Made by a program: the position numbers and the translations under genes. A DNA stretch of 40,418 nucleotides from an archaeon. GTDB taxonomy: Archaea > Nanobdellota > Nanobdellia > Pacearchaeales > GW2011-AR1. The stretch's first letter is position 1; every line of letters begins with the position of its first letter. Of the stretch, positions 16,517-23,857 are shown one piece after another. The stretch covers positions 1 to 40,418 of the forward strand of contig JABHNB010000002.1 in assembly GCA_018694115.1 (NCBI GenBank), given 5' to 3'. The notes under the pieces were generated by a model. That model was not told where the DNA came from and did not search any database. It saw nothing but the letters and a program-made list of their open reading frames with translations.

Positions 16517-17071
16517 TCAATAACGCCCAAACAGAAAAAATCCTTCTGGTTTAACAATCCTTTCCAACTGAGGCATTAACTTTTCCCTCAAATTCTCATG
16601 ACAGCCAAGGTGTTTTATCAAATAAGGTGAATTAAAAAACTGGCCAGCATGTGCGACATCCACAGAATGATCTGGAATAAAATCAAGCACACTTGGATCT
16701 CTTAGATCAGCTTGATGAAAATTAAAGCGTTCTGCCGCATTACCTCCAATATCGATTCCAAGATGTCCCATTCCCAATTCATTCATAGTCCTGCAAAGCC
16801 AAGGCTCATAATCATATCCATAAATAGCAGAATGCTCTTCCCCAATTTGCTCAGTACATCCACATCCAAGATCTAAAACCATTTTATCCTCAAAAGAATC
16901 TCCTTCAAGAGCCATAACCATCCATAACTGACTAAGCAAAATAGACCATTTATTTCCAATGCCCCACCCATACTTTTCTCCCATTTGAACGCCAATGCTA
17001 TTCAACTTTTCACGAGCTAAATTATAATGAGGAACCGATCTTTCCATCAAACTATATCCTTTTGTTTTCAT
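16517..17071 (-). CDS. SAM-dependent methyltransferase-like protein, copy A
   Basis: The 184-residue protein has a class I methyltransferase motif I (VLDLGCGC at about 65-72), an acidic/turn region (YGYDYEPWLCRTMNELG), a motif IV-like FNFHQADLRDPSVLDFIPDHSVD, and a late GFFLFGRY strand. The substrate is unknown. ATG 17071 is chosen; the longer frame would overlap the next gene. It is closely related to the gene at 17094-17672 (shared PWLCR-M-ELG, HLGID-GGN, FNFHQADL, PQLERIVK-EGFFL), so the pair arose by tandem duplication. The two are 22 bp apart and probably cotranscribed. Confidence 0.8.
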   Translation of the reverse strand: MKTKGYSLMERSVPHYNLAREKLNSIGVQMGEKYGWGIGNKWSILLSQLWMVMALEGDSFEDKMVLDLGCGCTEQIGEEHSAIYGYDYEPWLCRTMNELGMGHLGIDIGGNAAERFNFHQADLRDPSVLDFIPDHSVDVAHAGQFFNSPYLIKHLGCHENLREKLMPQLERIVKPEGFFLFGRY

Positions 17072-17093
17072 TTTTAGTATCTCTTCTTCAAAA

Positions 17094-17672
17094 TCAAAGT
17101 TGTGAATAAAGAAAAAAGCCCTCCTGTTTAACAACCCTTTCCAGCTGAGGAAGCAAATTATCCCAGATACGTCTATTCCCCGGCATACCTGCTAAATTAG
17201 GAGAACTAAAAAACATACTAGCATTAGCAATGTCAATAGAATGATCTCCAATAAAGTCCAATGAACCAGGTTGTATCAAATCTGCTTGATGGAAATTAAA
17301 TTCCTCCCCCGGATTTCCCCCAACATCTATTCCCAAATGATCAATTCCTAGCTCATGCATTGCCCTACAAAGCCAAGGCTCAAATCCCCTCCGACCAGGA
17401 CCCGAATATTCTCCCCCAGTTGAATTTATACTCCCACATCCAAGATCTAGAATTTTCCTACCTTCCAAAGATCCTTTAGCCAATTTAAGGATATTTCCCA
17501 TTTGACATTCTGCCGCACCCCATCCAGTCCTACTCTCACTCCATCCCCCAATTAACTTATACAAAATATCATATTTCTCCTTAGCTAAATCATGAATCTC
17601 TCCAAACATTTGACTAGCCATCTTCCTATAGGCCCCAGATACCTGAAGGTTTTCATACATTCGTGTTTTCAT
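17094..17672 (-). CDS. SAM-dependent methyltransferase-like protein, copy B
   Basis: This 192-residue paralogue of the gene at 16517-17071 has motif I ILDLGCGS (about 74-81), PWLCRAMHELG, FNFHQADLIQPGSLDF and the terminal GFFLYSQL. In both copies the residue after motif II is part of GIDVGGN/GIDIGGN. The start ATG 17672 gives MKTRMYENL, matching MKTKGYSLM of copy A. It begins 30 bp after the stop of the OB-DHH gene, so the three may form one transcript. Confidence 0.8.
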   Translation of the reverse strand: MKTRMYENLQVSGAYRKMASQMFGEIHDLAKEKYDILYKLIGGWSESRTGWGAAECQMGNILKLAKGSLEGRKILDLGCGSINSTGGEYSGPGRRGFEPWLCRAMHELGIDHLGIDVGGNPGEEFNFHQADLIQPGSLDFIGDHSIDIANASMFFSSPNLAGMPGNRRIWDNLLPQLERVVKQEGFFLYSQL

Positions 17673-17702
17673 CTTAAATGTTATCAGAACTCTTCTTCTC
17701 AA

Positions 17703-19352
17703 CTACTTACCAATAAATCCCTTAACAATATCAAGGACATCGTCCTTCATTTTAGGAATAAAATTAATCGCACCAGCATTCTTATGTCCGCCACCCTCAA
17801 CAAAAGCATTAGGTAATTTCTTTCTTAACAAGGCAATCAAATCATGCATCGAAAAGTTAGCCTCATCAGTTGCTCTAAATGTCATTGCAGTATTCATAAT
17901 TCCAATCGAAACTAAACTCTTAACTCCGTCTTCTTTCTGCAAATTATCATGTAACAGACTAACACTTCGACCAGGCTTTGGAAAGAATCCAAATCCAGGA
18001 AAACTAGTCTCAATAATAACTGTCTGCAATGTAACATCTCCAATCTTTTCAATATTTGCAGAAGACTTTCCAATAGCAAGACCCTTAGCATCTAAATCTC
18101 GAATGTGCGGTGCCATCAAAGAAACTAATTTCTTCTGCTGTGCTCTTGGCTCACCAAATAAAACTTCAATATACTCTCTAGCTTCCATAAACCGAACTTT
18201 AGTAGAAACATATTCAATAACTAACGAAATCTCTCGAAGTAATTCCTTAGAATATCCTTCAGCCTTAGCAACCTTCAAATATTCATCCACCAACTTTGGA
18301 TTAGCTAAATCAATTCTATCAGCAAAACCAGCAAGAGCCGGAATTTGTTCAATGTTTCCAACATTTTCATTAATATATCTAGCAACTTCTGCACAAAGCA
18401 TTCCAGCAGACATATGAGAACCAGATTCCTCAACTAAATGTGGATTAATATGTGCCAAAACTTCTGAACTAATAACATCTTCATTGAAAATATGATGATC
18501 AATAACAATAATATCAGAACCATGAACCTTAGCTTGCTTAATCGCCATTAAATCTTCTGGAGAAGAACCATTATCTGCAATAATTATCAAAGGCATCTTA
18601 TTTGAAAACTTAGAAACATTCCTCAAGGACATAGCAGTATCTTTAATCGAATCTTCAATCTCATAATATGGGGCAGAACATGGAGCTCTCTTAAAATATT
18701 CCCAAGCTGCCTTAGGTGCAGTGTGATGTTTCTCAATCAAAGGCAAAATCGCCCTTTCCAAAGCAAAACCAGAACAATAACCATCAGTATCATTATGATG
18801 TCTTACAATAATTGGCCTACTTTGCAATACTGCAAGTCGAATCTCTGTAGCTGCCTTAATAATTGAAGGTTTCAACTTCTCAATTATTTCACTATCCACA
18901 ATAAAATCATTAGTTTTCACTGCAGCCCTAGCTCTCATTAAATCTTCAATCCCTTTCTTAAGAGAAGCCTCAGCCTCACCAGTTTGCTTATCAATTTTCT
19001 CAATATTTCCTTCCATCTCTCCATTAAACTCATCAATCTTAACAACTGCCTCAACATAATCTCCAGAATCAATCTTTGGGAAAGCTCTCTCTCCAGGAGC
19101 AATAAATCCCTTCAAAGCAAGATTCCCAGTTCCATCAGCTAAAGAAAATACTGTAGGTCCTCCGGTCTGAACAACCTTATCAATTAAACCTCTAACTACA
19201 ACAATTTTTCGAAGATAACTAGTTCCGAGTTCCTCAATCACAACATGTGGCCCACCATCAACTCGTCCACCGCCTCGTTTTCCGCCTCTGCCGCCATCTC
19301 GATCCATCTCTTCACTACCTTTTCCTCGCTTACTTCTGTTTCTTTTATCCAT
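17703..19352 (-). CDS. Archaeal OB-fold/DHH-DHHA1 phosphoesterase (RecJ-like)
   Basis: The 549-residue protein has an Arg/Gly-rich N-terminus (1-34), an OB-fold nucleic acid-binding domain (about 35-120), a DHH domain with HHNDTDG (185-191; metal-binding Asp188 and Asp190), DNGSS and the IDHH motif, then a DHHA1 domain with GGGHKNAGA near the C-terminus. Archaeal relatives are RecJ-like ssDNA/ssRNA exonucleases, including GINS-associated forms; which one applies here is unknown. All metal-binding motifs are intact. A TATA-like TTTTTAAAG (19376-19384) lies about 28 nt upstream of ATG 19352. Confidence 0.93.
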   Translation of the reverse strand: MDKRNRSKRGKGSEEMDRDGGRGGKRGGGRVDGGPHVVIEELGTSYLRKIVVVRGLIDKVVQTGGPTVFSLADGTGNLALKGFIAPGERAFPKIDSGDYVEAVVKIDEFNGEMEGNIEKIDKQTGEAEASLKKGIEDLMRARAAVKTNDFIVDSEIIEKLKPSIIKAATEIRLAVLQSRPIIVRHHNDTDGYCSGFALERAILPLIEKHHTAPKAAWEYFKRAPCSAPYYEIEDSIKDTAMSLRNVSKFSNKMPLIIIADNGSSPEDLMAIKQAKVHGSDIIVIDHHIFNEDVISSEVLAHINPHLVEESGSHMSAGMLCAEVARYINENVGNIEQIPALAGFADRIDLANPKLVDEYLKVAKAEGYSKELLREISLVIEYVSTKVRFMEAREYIEVLFGEPRAQQKKLVSLMAPHIRDLDAKGLAIGKSSANIEKIGDVTLQTVIIETSFPGFGFFPKPGRSVSLLHDNLQKEDGVKSLVSIGIMNTAMTFRATDEANFSMHDLIALLRKKLPNAFVEGGGHKNAGAINFIPKMKDDVLDIVKGFIGK

Positions 19353-19416
19353 ATTAATACAATGAAATATTCACCCTTTAAAAACCTCTCTAAGAGAAGA
19401 AATCCGTCCTAAATTC

Positions 19417-20133
19417 TTACCCAAATACTCCCCATTCGCCCCTAATTATTGTGTCAACTAAACTTTTAGGAACAGAGCAAGTACTCTCCATCTCAACTCC
19501 AAAAAAAGGAGCCCTCTTTCCAGTTAAAGTCCCAAATGCCCCGCGAACTCCAATATCATAGAGAATTCCATTATGAGAAAACAAGTTCCATATCCAGTCT
19601 CCCCTTGAGGCCACAGGATCCCCACTGAAGGTGTCAAAGACCTGTCCATCTTTTACTGAGTCATATAATTTTCCCTCATGAGAACATAGTCCCCAAATCC
19701 AATCTTCCCTAGTGGCTATATCTTCGCCACTAAATGTATCGAATACTTTTTGGGAACTTCCAGCATCATAGAGCTTTCCATTATGGGAACACATGGCCCA
19801 AATCCACTTGTCTCTTGAAGCAACCTCAGGAATACCAAAGGTATCTGCTACCTTCTTACTCTCACCAGCATCATAAAGAACTCCCTCGTGAGAACATAGA
19901 GTTTTGACTTGTAAGGGACGTAAGATATTTGATCTAGAAGCAATAACTTCTCCACTGAGAGTATCAGTTATATTACCAGCTATCCCCCCATCATACAATC
20001 TTCCATCATGATAGGCAAGAGTATCAATTCTTCCATCTCTTTCAACAATTAAAACGTCGTCTTCATCCTCTCGATAAAGATAGATCTCCTTATTCTTAGA
20101 ATAAACCAATCCATTTTCCCCATTCCCTGCCAT
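19417..20133 (-). CDS. Cytoplasmic repeat protein (five ~35-residue LYD/WIW repeats)
   Basis: The 238-residue protein is built of repeats centred on LYD at residues 46, 87, 121, 156 and 191. A typical unit is [L/M]CSHxGxLYDxG...VFDTFSGExxASRxDWIW. The spacing (34-35, with one of 41) and alternating strands suggest a beta-propeller or beta-barrel. There is no signal peptide, so it is probably cytosolic. Cys80, Cys115 and Cys150 recur at the same repeat position; the last repeat has Phe instead. I cannot assign a function. A TATA box (20152-20161) is about 24 nt before ATG 20133. Confidence 0.75.
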   Translation of the reverse strand: MAGNGENGLVYSKNKEIYLYREDEDDVLIVERDGRIDTLAYHDGRLYDGGIAGNITDTLSGEVIASRSNILRPLQVKTLCSHEGVLYDAGESKKVADTFGIPEVASRDKWIWAMCSHNGKLYDAGSSQKVFDTFSGEDIATREDWIWGLCSHEGKLYDSVKDGQVFDTFSGDPVASRGDWIWNLFSHNGILYDIGVRGAFGTLTGKRAPFFGVEMESTCSVPKSLVDTIIRGEWGVFG

Positions 20134-20174
20134 ACTAATGGGACCAATAAAACCTTTAAAAGAATTTATGTGAT

Positions 20175-20393
20175 TTAATCACGTGGTTCTGCATTTTGAT
20201 TCTCCAAGAACTCTTGAGACACAATATCATATTCAAACGCACCGCAAGTATGCCGAATAGAAGGAATTACATCAACTCCGCTTTCATCATTATGGCAATC
20301 AAGCCGAATTCCAGAAAAATAAGATTTATATTCACAGTTATAACAAACCCGGGCATCTAGGGGTATCTCATGGGGCCTTTCATCTTTAATCAT
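20175..20393 (-). CDS. Small Cys-rich putative zinc-binding protein (72 aa)
   Basis: The protein has CYNC near residues 17-20, then LDCHNDE and HTCGAF, giving four Cys plus His residues that could ligate zinc or an iron-sulphur cluster. I do not recognise the family. A TATA box (20413-20424) is 25 nt before ATG 20393. Its C-terminus is acidic and polar. No partner gene is apparent. Confidence 0.55.
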   Translation of the reverse strand: MIKDERPHEIPLDARVCYNCEYKSYFSGIRLDCHNDESGVDVIPSIRHTCGAFEYDIVSQEFLENQNAEPRD

Positions 20394-20489
20394 AATAGGA
20401 AAAGAGAAAAATGGATATTTAAGGATTATTGTGATACAATAATCAAAACAGAAAATTTAATCCCACAGAATCTACCCTCCCAAGAATAA

Positions 20490-20711
20490 TTAATCCTTAT
20501 ACTTATTCGCGATTCTTAAAGCATCATCTAAGTATTTCCGAGTTTCTTCCATTTGAGCTTCTTCAGAAACTAGCCTTTCATGAGGACGAGGTTCATAGTT
20601 GTGAATTTCCCGTGAAATCTCCAGAAGTCTAGTAAATCTATCCCAACGCTCTCCACATCCAACTAAGGCCGTAGATGCAACTAATAGAGGAACCAATAAT
20701 AATTTTTTCAT
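20490..20711 (-). CDS. Small putative lipoprotein (73 aa)
   Basis: A lipoprotein signal peptide is evident: MKK, a hydrophobic core, and a lipobox LVGC with Cys19. The mature part of about 54 residues is highly charged and helical (ERLVSEEAQMEETRKYLDDALRIANKYKD). It would be anchored on the outer face of the cytoplasmic membrane. The function is unknown. A TATA box (20731-20740) is 25 nt from ATG 20711, consistent with a leaderless transcript. Confidence 0.65.
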   Translation of the reverse strand: MKKLLLVPLLVASTALVGCGERWDRFTRLLEISREIHNYEPRPHERLVSEEAQMEETRKYLDDALRIANKYKD

Positions 20712-20775
20712 AAAAATATTGAGAAAGGTGAATTTATAAGTCTTACGATGAGTACTATTCTAAAGTGGTATTAAT

Positions 20776-21144
20776 CTATTCCAATTCATTATACTTCCTA
20801 GCAGTTCCCCTAGATTTCTCAATAGGATACTTCTCAACGTTCTTCACCATCTTTCTTTCTAACGCCTCACTCAAATCAATATCATATAACTGTGCAAACC
20901 GCATCAACGTTTGTAAAACGTCAGCCAGCTCATCACTAACCTTTTCTCTTCCCTTTTCATCCTCAAGCAGTGCCTTAACTTCATCAGGATTCTTAAATCG
21001 AAAAAGTTCTAGTAACTCAGAAGCCTCGATAGAAATAGCAATAGCCAAATCTTTCGCATTATGAAACTGTTCCCAATCTCTTTCCTCACAGAATACTCTT
21101 ACTATCTCTTTCAGCTCATGAACCTTTATTTCGTGGTCTGCCAT
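20776..21144 (-). CDS. MazG-like nucleotide pyrophosphohydrolase (dCTPase/RS21-C6 type)
   Basis: The 122-residue all-alpha protein matches single-domain MazG-like NTP pyrophosphohydrolases: N-terminal ERDWEQFHNAKDLAIAISIEASELLELF with the acidic ExxE helix, then DELADVLQTLMRFA with the second metal-binding acidic pair, and a C-terminal KYPIEKSRGTARKYNEL tail typical of the RS21-C6/dCTPase subgroup. Such enzymes hydrolyse non-canonical or excess dNTPs to the monophosphate plus PPi. A TATA box ATATAAAAA (21165-21173) is 25 nt before ATG 21144. Confidence 0.9.
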   Translation of the reverse strand: MADHEIKVHELKEIVRVFCEERDWEQFHNAKDLAIAISIEASELLELFRFKNPDEVKALLEDEKGREKVSDELADVLQTLMRFAQLYDIDLSEALERKMVKNVEKYPIEKSRGTARKYNELE

Positions 21145-21223
21145 AGATTATTTATCAATTTACCATATAAAAACATTCTCAATCACATAAATATTTTTAA
21201 ATCGGTCTCAAGATAAAAATACC

Positions 21224-21478
21224 ATGACTCCACCACAATGTGATCCACATAAAATATCTCCTGCAGCAAAAAGTGCAAGAAAAGAAGCCTACAAGGCAGA
21301 ATTTGATAAAGGATATAGGTTTAGAACAAACACTCCTGAAGATCAAGTTAATGAAAGAACAACAAAATTCAGGACAGAAGGTCTTCATGTTCTTGTTAGT
21401 GACGTAGCTTTTAATGAAGAAGGAACAGAATTACAGGGATATAAAGCACATCTTGTAAAAAAGAATTATAGAAAATAA
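21224..21478 (+). CDS. Unrecognised small soluble protein (84 aa)
   Basis: I do not recognise this 84-residue basic protein. It has a Lys/Ala-rich N-terminal helix (AAKSARKEAYKAEFDKGYRF) and a C-terminal part of likely strands (GLHVLVSDVAFNEEGTELQGYKAHLVKK). A TATA box TTTTTAAAT (21194-21202) is 26 nt from ATG 21224. It is divergent from the MazG-like gene and convergent with the gene ending at 21529. Confidence 0.55.
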   Translation: MTPPQCDPHKISPAAKSARKEAYKAEFDKGYRFRTNTPEDQVNERTTKFRTEGLHVLVSDVAFNEEGTELQGYKAHLVKKNYRK

Positions 21479-21528
21479 AAATGGAAAACTAATCACGGCC
21501 CCCATTCAAATCTAGAAATCCTCCAGAA

Positions 21529-21888
21529 CTAACAACCCAATATTAATCGTAAATTTGCTTCATGAAAAAATCGTCTAACCAATCCATATCCCAATTCCTT
21601 TCCCGCCTCACTCCGAACCCCGCGATACTCTTTTCCAAACATACCATAAGCTTCCTGCAATACTTCTTCCGCCCACAATGTTCCACCAGCATTATTAATT
21701 TTTCCAGCTTCTCTAACTGCCCCTAATGCTCCAGCAATATCTGGAGTTCTTACTTCAACCGGAACTTCCCGAAGTTCGGTTTCTGTCATCCACGCACTAC
21801 CTTCAACAAAAAATTCACGAAAATCCTTTTTCAATGTAATAGTTACAGCATATAGCTTGTCCCTAAGTGTTTTCCCTTCAGGATCCAT
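21529..21888 (-). CDS. Unrecognised soluble protein (119 aa)
   Basis: I do not recognise this protein. It looks alpha/beta, with likely strands MDPEGKTLRDKLYAVTITL and helices such as TPDIAGALGAVREAGKI. ATG 21888 is chosen over ATG 21903: a TATA box TTTATAAA (21910-21917 on the plus strand; symmetric) is centred 25-26 nt from 21888 but only 10-11 nt from 21903. No motif suggests a function, and it has no evident operon partner. Confidence 0.5.
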   Translation of the reverse strand: MDPEGKTLRDKLYAVTITLKKDFREFFVEGSAWMTETELREVPVEVRTPDIAGALGAVREAGKINNAGGTLWAEEVLQEAYGMFGKEYRGVRSEAGKELGYGLVRRFFHEANLRLILGC

Positions 21889-21909
21889 AAGAATCTCAAT
21901 CATTCAAAG

Positions 21910-21917
21910 TTTATAAA
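21910..21917 (-). promoter_or_regulatory. TATA box that moves the start of the 119-aa gene to 21888
   Basis: The symmetric TTTATAAA lies 25-26 nt before ATG 21888. A start at ATG 21903 would be upstream of the expected transcription start. Confidence 0.55.
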
Positions 21918-21932
21918 AATTATTGTATCAAA

Positions 21933-22274
21933 TCACATTACCTTCTCAACATCAACCCTACAATAATCTGGACTTTCCCCATCAAATTCTAGCTTAACTC
22001 TAACTCTCCGATTAGGTTTAAGCCCGTCATTAGTATAAAACTCTAAATATTCTCCCCCGTCGTCAGTAATACCATCCATCCACTTATTACGATAATGTGA
22101 TCGAATTCTTTTAACTATATCCTTCCGAGTCACATCCGGATTCATATCAAGGATCTTAAAAGACTCAATAATTGAAATGGGTCTTGCCGGAGCACCAAAC
22201 GATCCCGTTCCAGTAGCATTTCCTCCAGTAATCCCCCACAAAAAAGTTCTAAGCGACGTATCTTTTCTTCCCAT
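21933..22274 (-). CDS. Unrecognised soluble protein (113 aa)
   Basis: I do not recognise this protein. The N-terminus is Gly/Thr-rich (WGITGGNATGTGSFG) and the middle is basic and helical (TRKDIVKRIRSHYRNKW). The C-terminal half is strand-rich (GLKPNRRVRVKLEFDGE, YCRVDVEKVM). ATG 22274 is chosen over the TTG at 22277; a TATA box (22295-22303) is 25 nt upstream. The function is unknown. Confidence 0.5.
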   Translation of the reverse strand: MGRKDTSLRTFLWGITGGNATGTGSFGAPARPISIIESFKILDMNPDVTRKDIVKRIRSHYRNKWMDGITDDGGEYLEFYTNDGLKPNRRVRVKLEFDGESPDYCRVDVEKVM

Positions 22275-22308
22275 CAAATTTAGTGAGATAAAGAGTATAA
22301 AAATTTAA

Positions 22309-22548
22309 TCAAACGGCAACAGGGATCCCATTCTTAGAAAAAATCTTCTTTCGACTAACAATATCCACACCATCAATCTTTCGGGGCCGACCTTTCTTAA
22401 CTCCAGGTGCACTTTCCCGAAAAAACTTATCTCTCAAAAGCTCATTAATTATCTCCTGGATCGTAGAATACCCAAACTTATCTCTTTCAGATTTCAGTTT
22501 ATCAAAAACCGGACCAGACAACGTCAAAATTATTTTCTTACTTTCCAT
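22309..22548 (-). CDS. Ribbon-helix-helix (CopG-like) DNA-binding protein
   Basis: The 79-residue protein opens with a short beta-strand (KKIILTLSGPVF), then helix DKLKSERDKFGYS and helix TIQEIINELLRDKFF, the layout of ribbon-helix-helix repressors. A basic tail (KKGRPRKIDG) could contact the DNA backbone or minor groove. Its promoter region contains an inverted repeat (22562-22603) that overlaps the likely TATA box, pointing to autorepression. No toxin-like partner is adjacent; the next genes downstream are orphans with their own promoters. Confidence 0.7.
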   Translation of the reverse strand: MESKKIILTLSGPVFDKLKSERDKFGYSTIQEIINELLRDKFFRESAPGVKKGRPRKIDGVDIVSRKKIFSKNGIPVAV

Positions 22549-22561
22549 CTCATTAAATGAT

Positions 22562-22603
22562 ATACCAATCTATATCAATATATATTTATAGATATCTTGG
22601 TAT
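22562..22603. promoter_or_regulatory. Inverted-repeat operator at the ribbon-helix-helix gene promoter
   Basis: ATACCAA (22562-22568) and its exact complement TTGGTAT (22597-22603) flank further dyad-like TATATC (22571-22576) and GATATC (22591-22596). The expected TATA element of the gene starting at 22548 (centre about 22573) lies in the left arm, so a bound repressor would block TBP. This is inferred from position and symmetry. Confidence 0.55.
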
Positions 22604-22643
22604 TTAAACCTTCCTAAAACAGCGACGCTGTAAAAAACTCAAA

Positions 22644-22925
22644 TCACTTCCCAACTTTAACCTTCGTTTTCATAAAAGTCTTATAATAACCCTCAATCAA
22701 ATCAAGTCCAGCATAACCAGCTAAGAAACTCAGAACACTTCCAAAGTTAAGTACAACACCAGAGAACGCCCCAACAGCGATAACTATCACAGCATAAATC
22801 CAAAACCCATTCCAAGATATTCTTCTAAACTGGAATGCCTTTAAGCTAACTACTAGCAACCTAACAATACCTCCAAGCATACCAAAACCTGAAGCAACTA
22901 AGATAGCGATTGTTTCAGGCATCAT
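22644..22925 (-). CDS. Small three-helix membrane protein, paralogue A
   Basis: The 93-residue protein has three hydrophobic segments (about 5-25, 40-58, 60-76). It shares LGG-[IL]-VR, LKA, LAGY-x-G-x-D and a final E...K pattern with the protein at 23547-23828, so the two are paralogues. Its ATGATG start overlaps the upstream stop by ATGA (22922-22925), a translationally coupled arrangement. It is the last gene of a four-gene operon. I do not recognise the family; its size and layout resemble holin-like proteins, but that is weak evidence. Confidence 0.6.
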   Translation of the reverse strand: MMPETIAILVASGFGMLGGIVRLLVVSLKAFQFRRISWNGFWIYAVIVIAVGAFSGVVLNFGSVLSFLAGYAGLDLIEGYYKTFMKTKVKVGK

Positions 22926-23194
22926 TTTTTAGTTACCTCCACTTTTTTAGATTTAACAGCCTTAATTATCCAACCAATAATAAATCCTAGGGCCGCACCA
23001 ATTAAAAAGTACGTTGCAAGAGAACCAAACATCCCAAATAGCAGGATAGGATTGTCAAAGATTGACGCAAGTAATGCACAAGAAAGACAGCCCAATTCAA
23101 CACAAGATCCAAAAGAACAATTCAAAATTAAAATTAAAATCACAGCTACCCATACGCCTATTCCAATCAATCCGCCTTTCAACCAAGATTTCAT
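22922..23194 (-). CDS. Small membrane protein with Cys cluster (90 aa)
   Basis: The protein has an N-terminal TM segment (LIGIGVWVAVILILIL), a loop with four Cys (NCSFGSCVELGCLSC), and one or two further hydrophobic segments ending in a basic tail (KSKKVEVTKK). The Cys cluster could form disulphides outside or bind metal. The start overlaps the stop of the upstream gene by ATGA (23191-23194), and the stop overlaps the next start likewise. Function unknown. Confidence 0.6.
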   Translation of the reverse strand: MKSWLKGGLIGIGVWVAVILILILNCSFGSCVELGCLSCALLASIFDNPILLFGMFGSLATYFLIGAALGFIIGWIIKAVKSKKVEVTKK

Positions 23195-23550
23195 TCTTCG
23201 TCCTCCCAGTTCTCCGGAACATTTCCTTGATTTAATCCAATTTTCGTAGCCGCTTCTAGCACCCGAATAGCTGCCGCTTCCTTAGCTTTGTTCCAATCAT
23301 CCCAGACAATAAGACTAACCAAACTCTTTCCTGATTCAATTGCTTCAGGGGCAGGGATAGTTGCAACCACATTATCCACCAAATAATGATATCTCTCTCC
23401 CTCCGGATCCATATCAATGTAAAGTATTCCGTATTTTTTAAGATCCTCAGAATATACTAATCCATCTAGAATCTTCTGACAAAATTCCCTTTCACTTCCC
23501 TGTTCAGCAGTATATTCCCCAGGACCATTTGTCTCATTTTGTTCGTTCAT
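23191..23550 (-). CDS. Acidic soluble protein in membrane-protein operon (119 aa)
   Basis: I do not recognise this acidic protein. It starts with a polar, probably disordered stretch (MNEQNETNGPGEYTAEQGSE), continues with strand-rich sequence (YGILYIDMDPEGERYHYLVDN) and ends in a helix plus acidic tail (PENWEDEE). It is the only soluble product of the four-gene operon and is ATGA-coupled on both sides, so it probably works with the membrane proteins. Confidence 0.6.
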   Translation of the reverse strand: MNEQNETNGPGEYTAEQGSEREFCQKILDGLVYSEDLKKYGILYIDMDPEGERYHYLVDNVVATIPAPEAIESGKSLVSLIVWDDWNKAKEAAAIRVLEAATKIGLNQGNVPENWEDEE

Positions 23551-23828
23551 TTTCTTATCATCACACTCTTTCCAATTGATCCTTTGAACACATTCTCCAA
23601 GATATCTGTTCCAACATAACCTGCCAAAGCAGCTATTCGATAATCTGAATTAAATACAATCCCCAACAAACCTCCAATGATAGCAGAAACAACCAGAGTA
23701 ATTAAGAAATGCCAAGGATGTATCTCAAATCCCTTAGAAGTTGCCTTTAATAAACCATAAAGTGCTCGAACAAGCCCCCCAAGAACTCCAACTAACATAG
23801 CCACAAAAATCACCTCAGTCATCACCAT
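23547..23828 (-). CDS. Small three-helix membrane protein, paralogue B
   Basis: The 93-residue protein is the first gene of the operon and a paralogue of the last (22644-22925): VLGGLVRALYGLLKA, WHFLITLVVSAIIGGLLGIVF, and LAGYVGTDILENVFK correspond segment by segment. ATG 23828 is preferred because a TATA element (23850-23857) is 25-26 nt upstream; the longer frame begins at TTG. Function unknown. Confidence 0.6.
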   Translation of the reverse strand: MVMTEVIFVAMLVGVLGGLVRALYGLLKATSKGFEIHPWHFLITLVVSAIIGGLLGIVFNSDYRIAALAGYVGTDILENVFKGSIGKSVMIRK

Positions 23829-23849
23829 TAACAAAACACGGTTAAGATG

Positions 23850-23857
23850 TATTTAAG
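23850..23857 (-). promoter_or_regulatory. TATA box of the four-gene membrane operon
   Basis: CTTAAATA on the minus strand, 25-26 nt upstream of ATG 23828; the only promoter-like element for the ATGA-coupled genes. Confidence 0.5.

Noticed and set aside
22765-22777. Copy of the 13-mer as an intergenic regulatory element
   Set aside because: It lies within a membrane-protein gene and encodes V-G-A-F there, so it may be a chance match; it was kept only as a note in the repeat finding.
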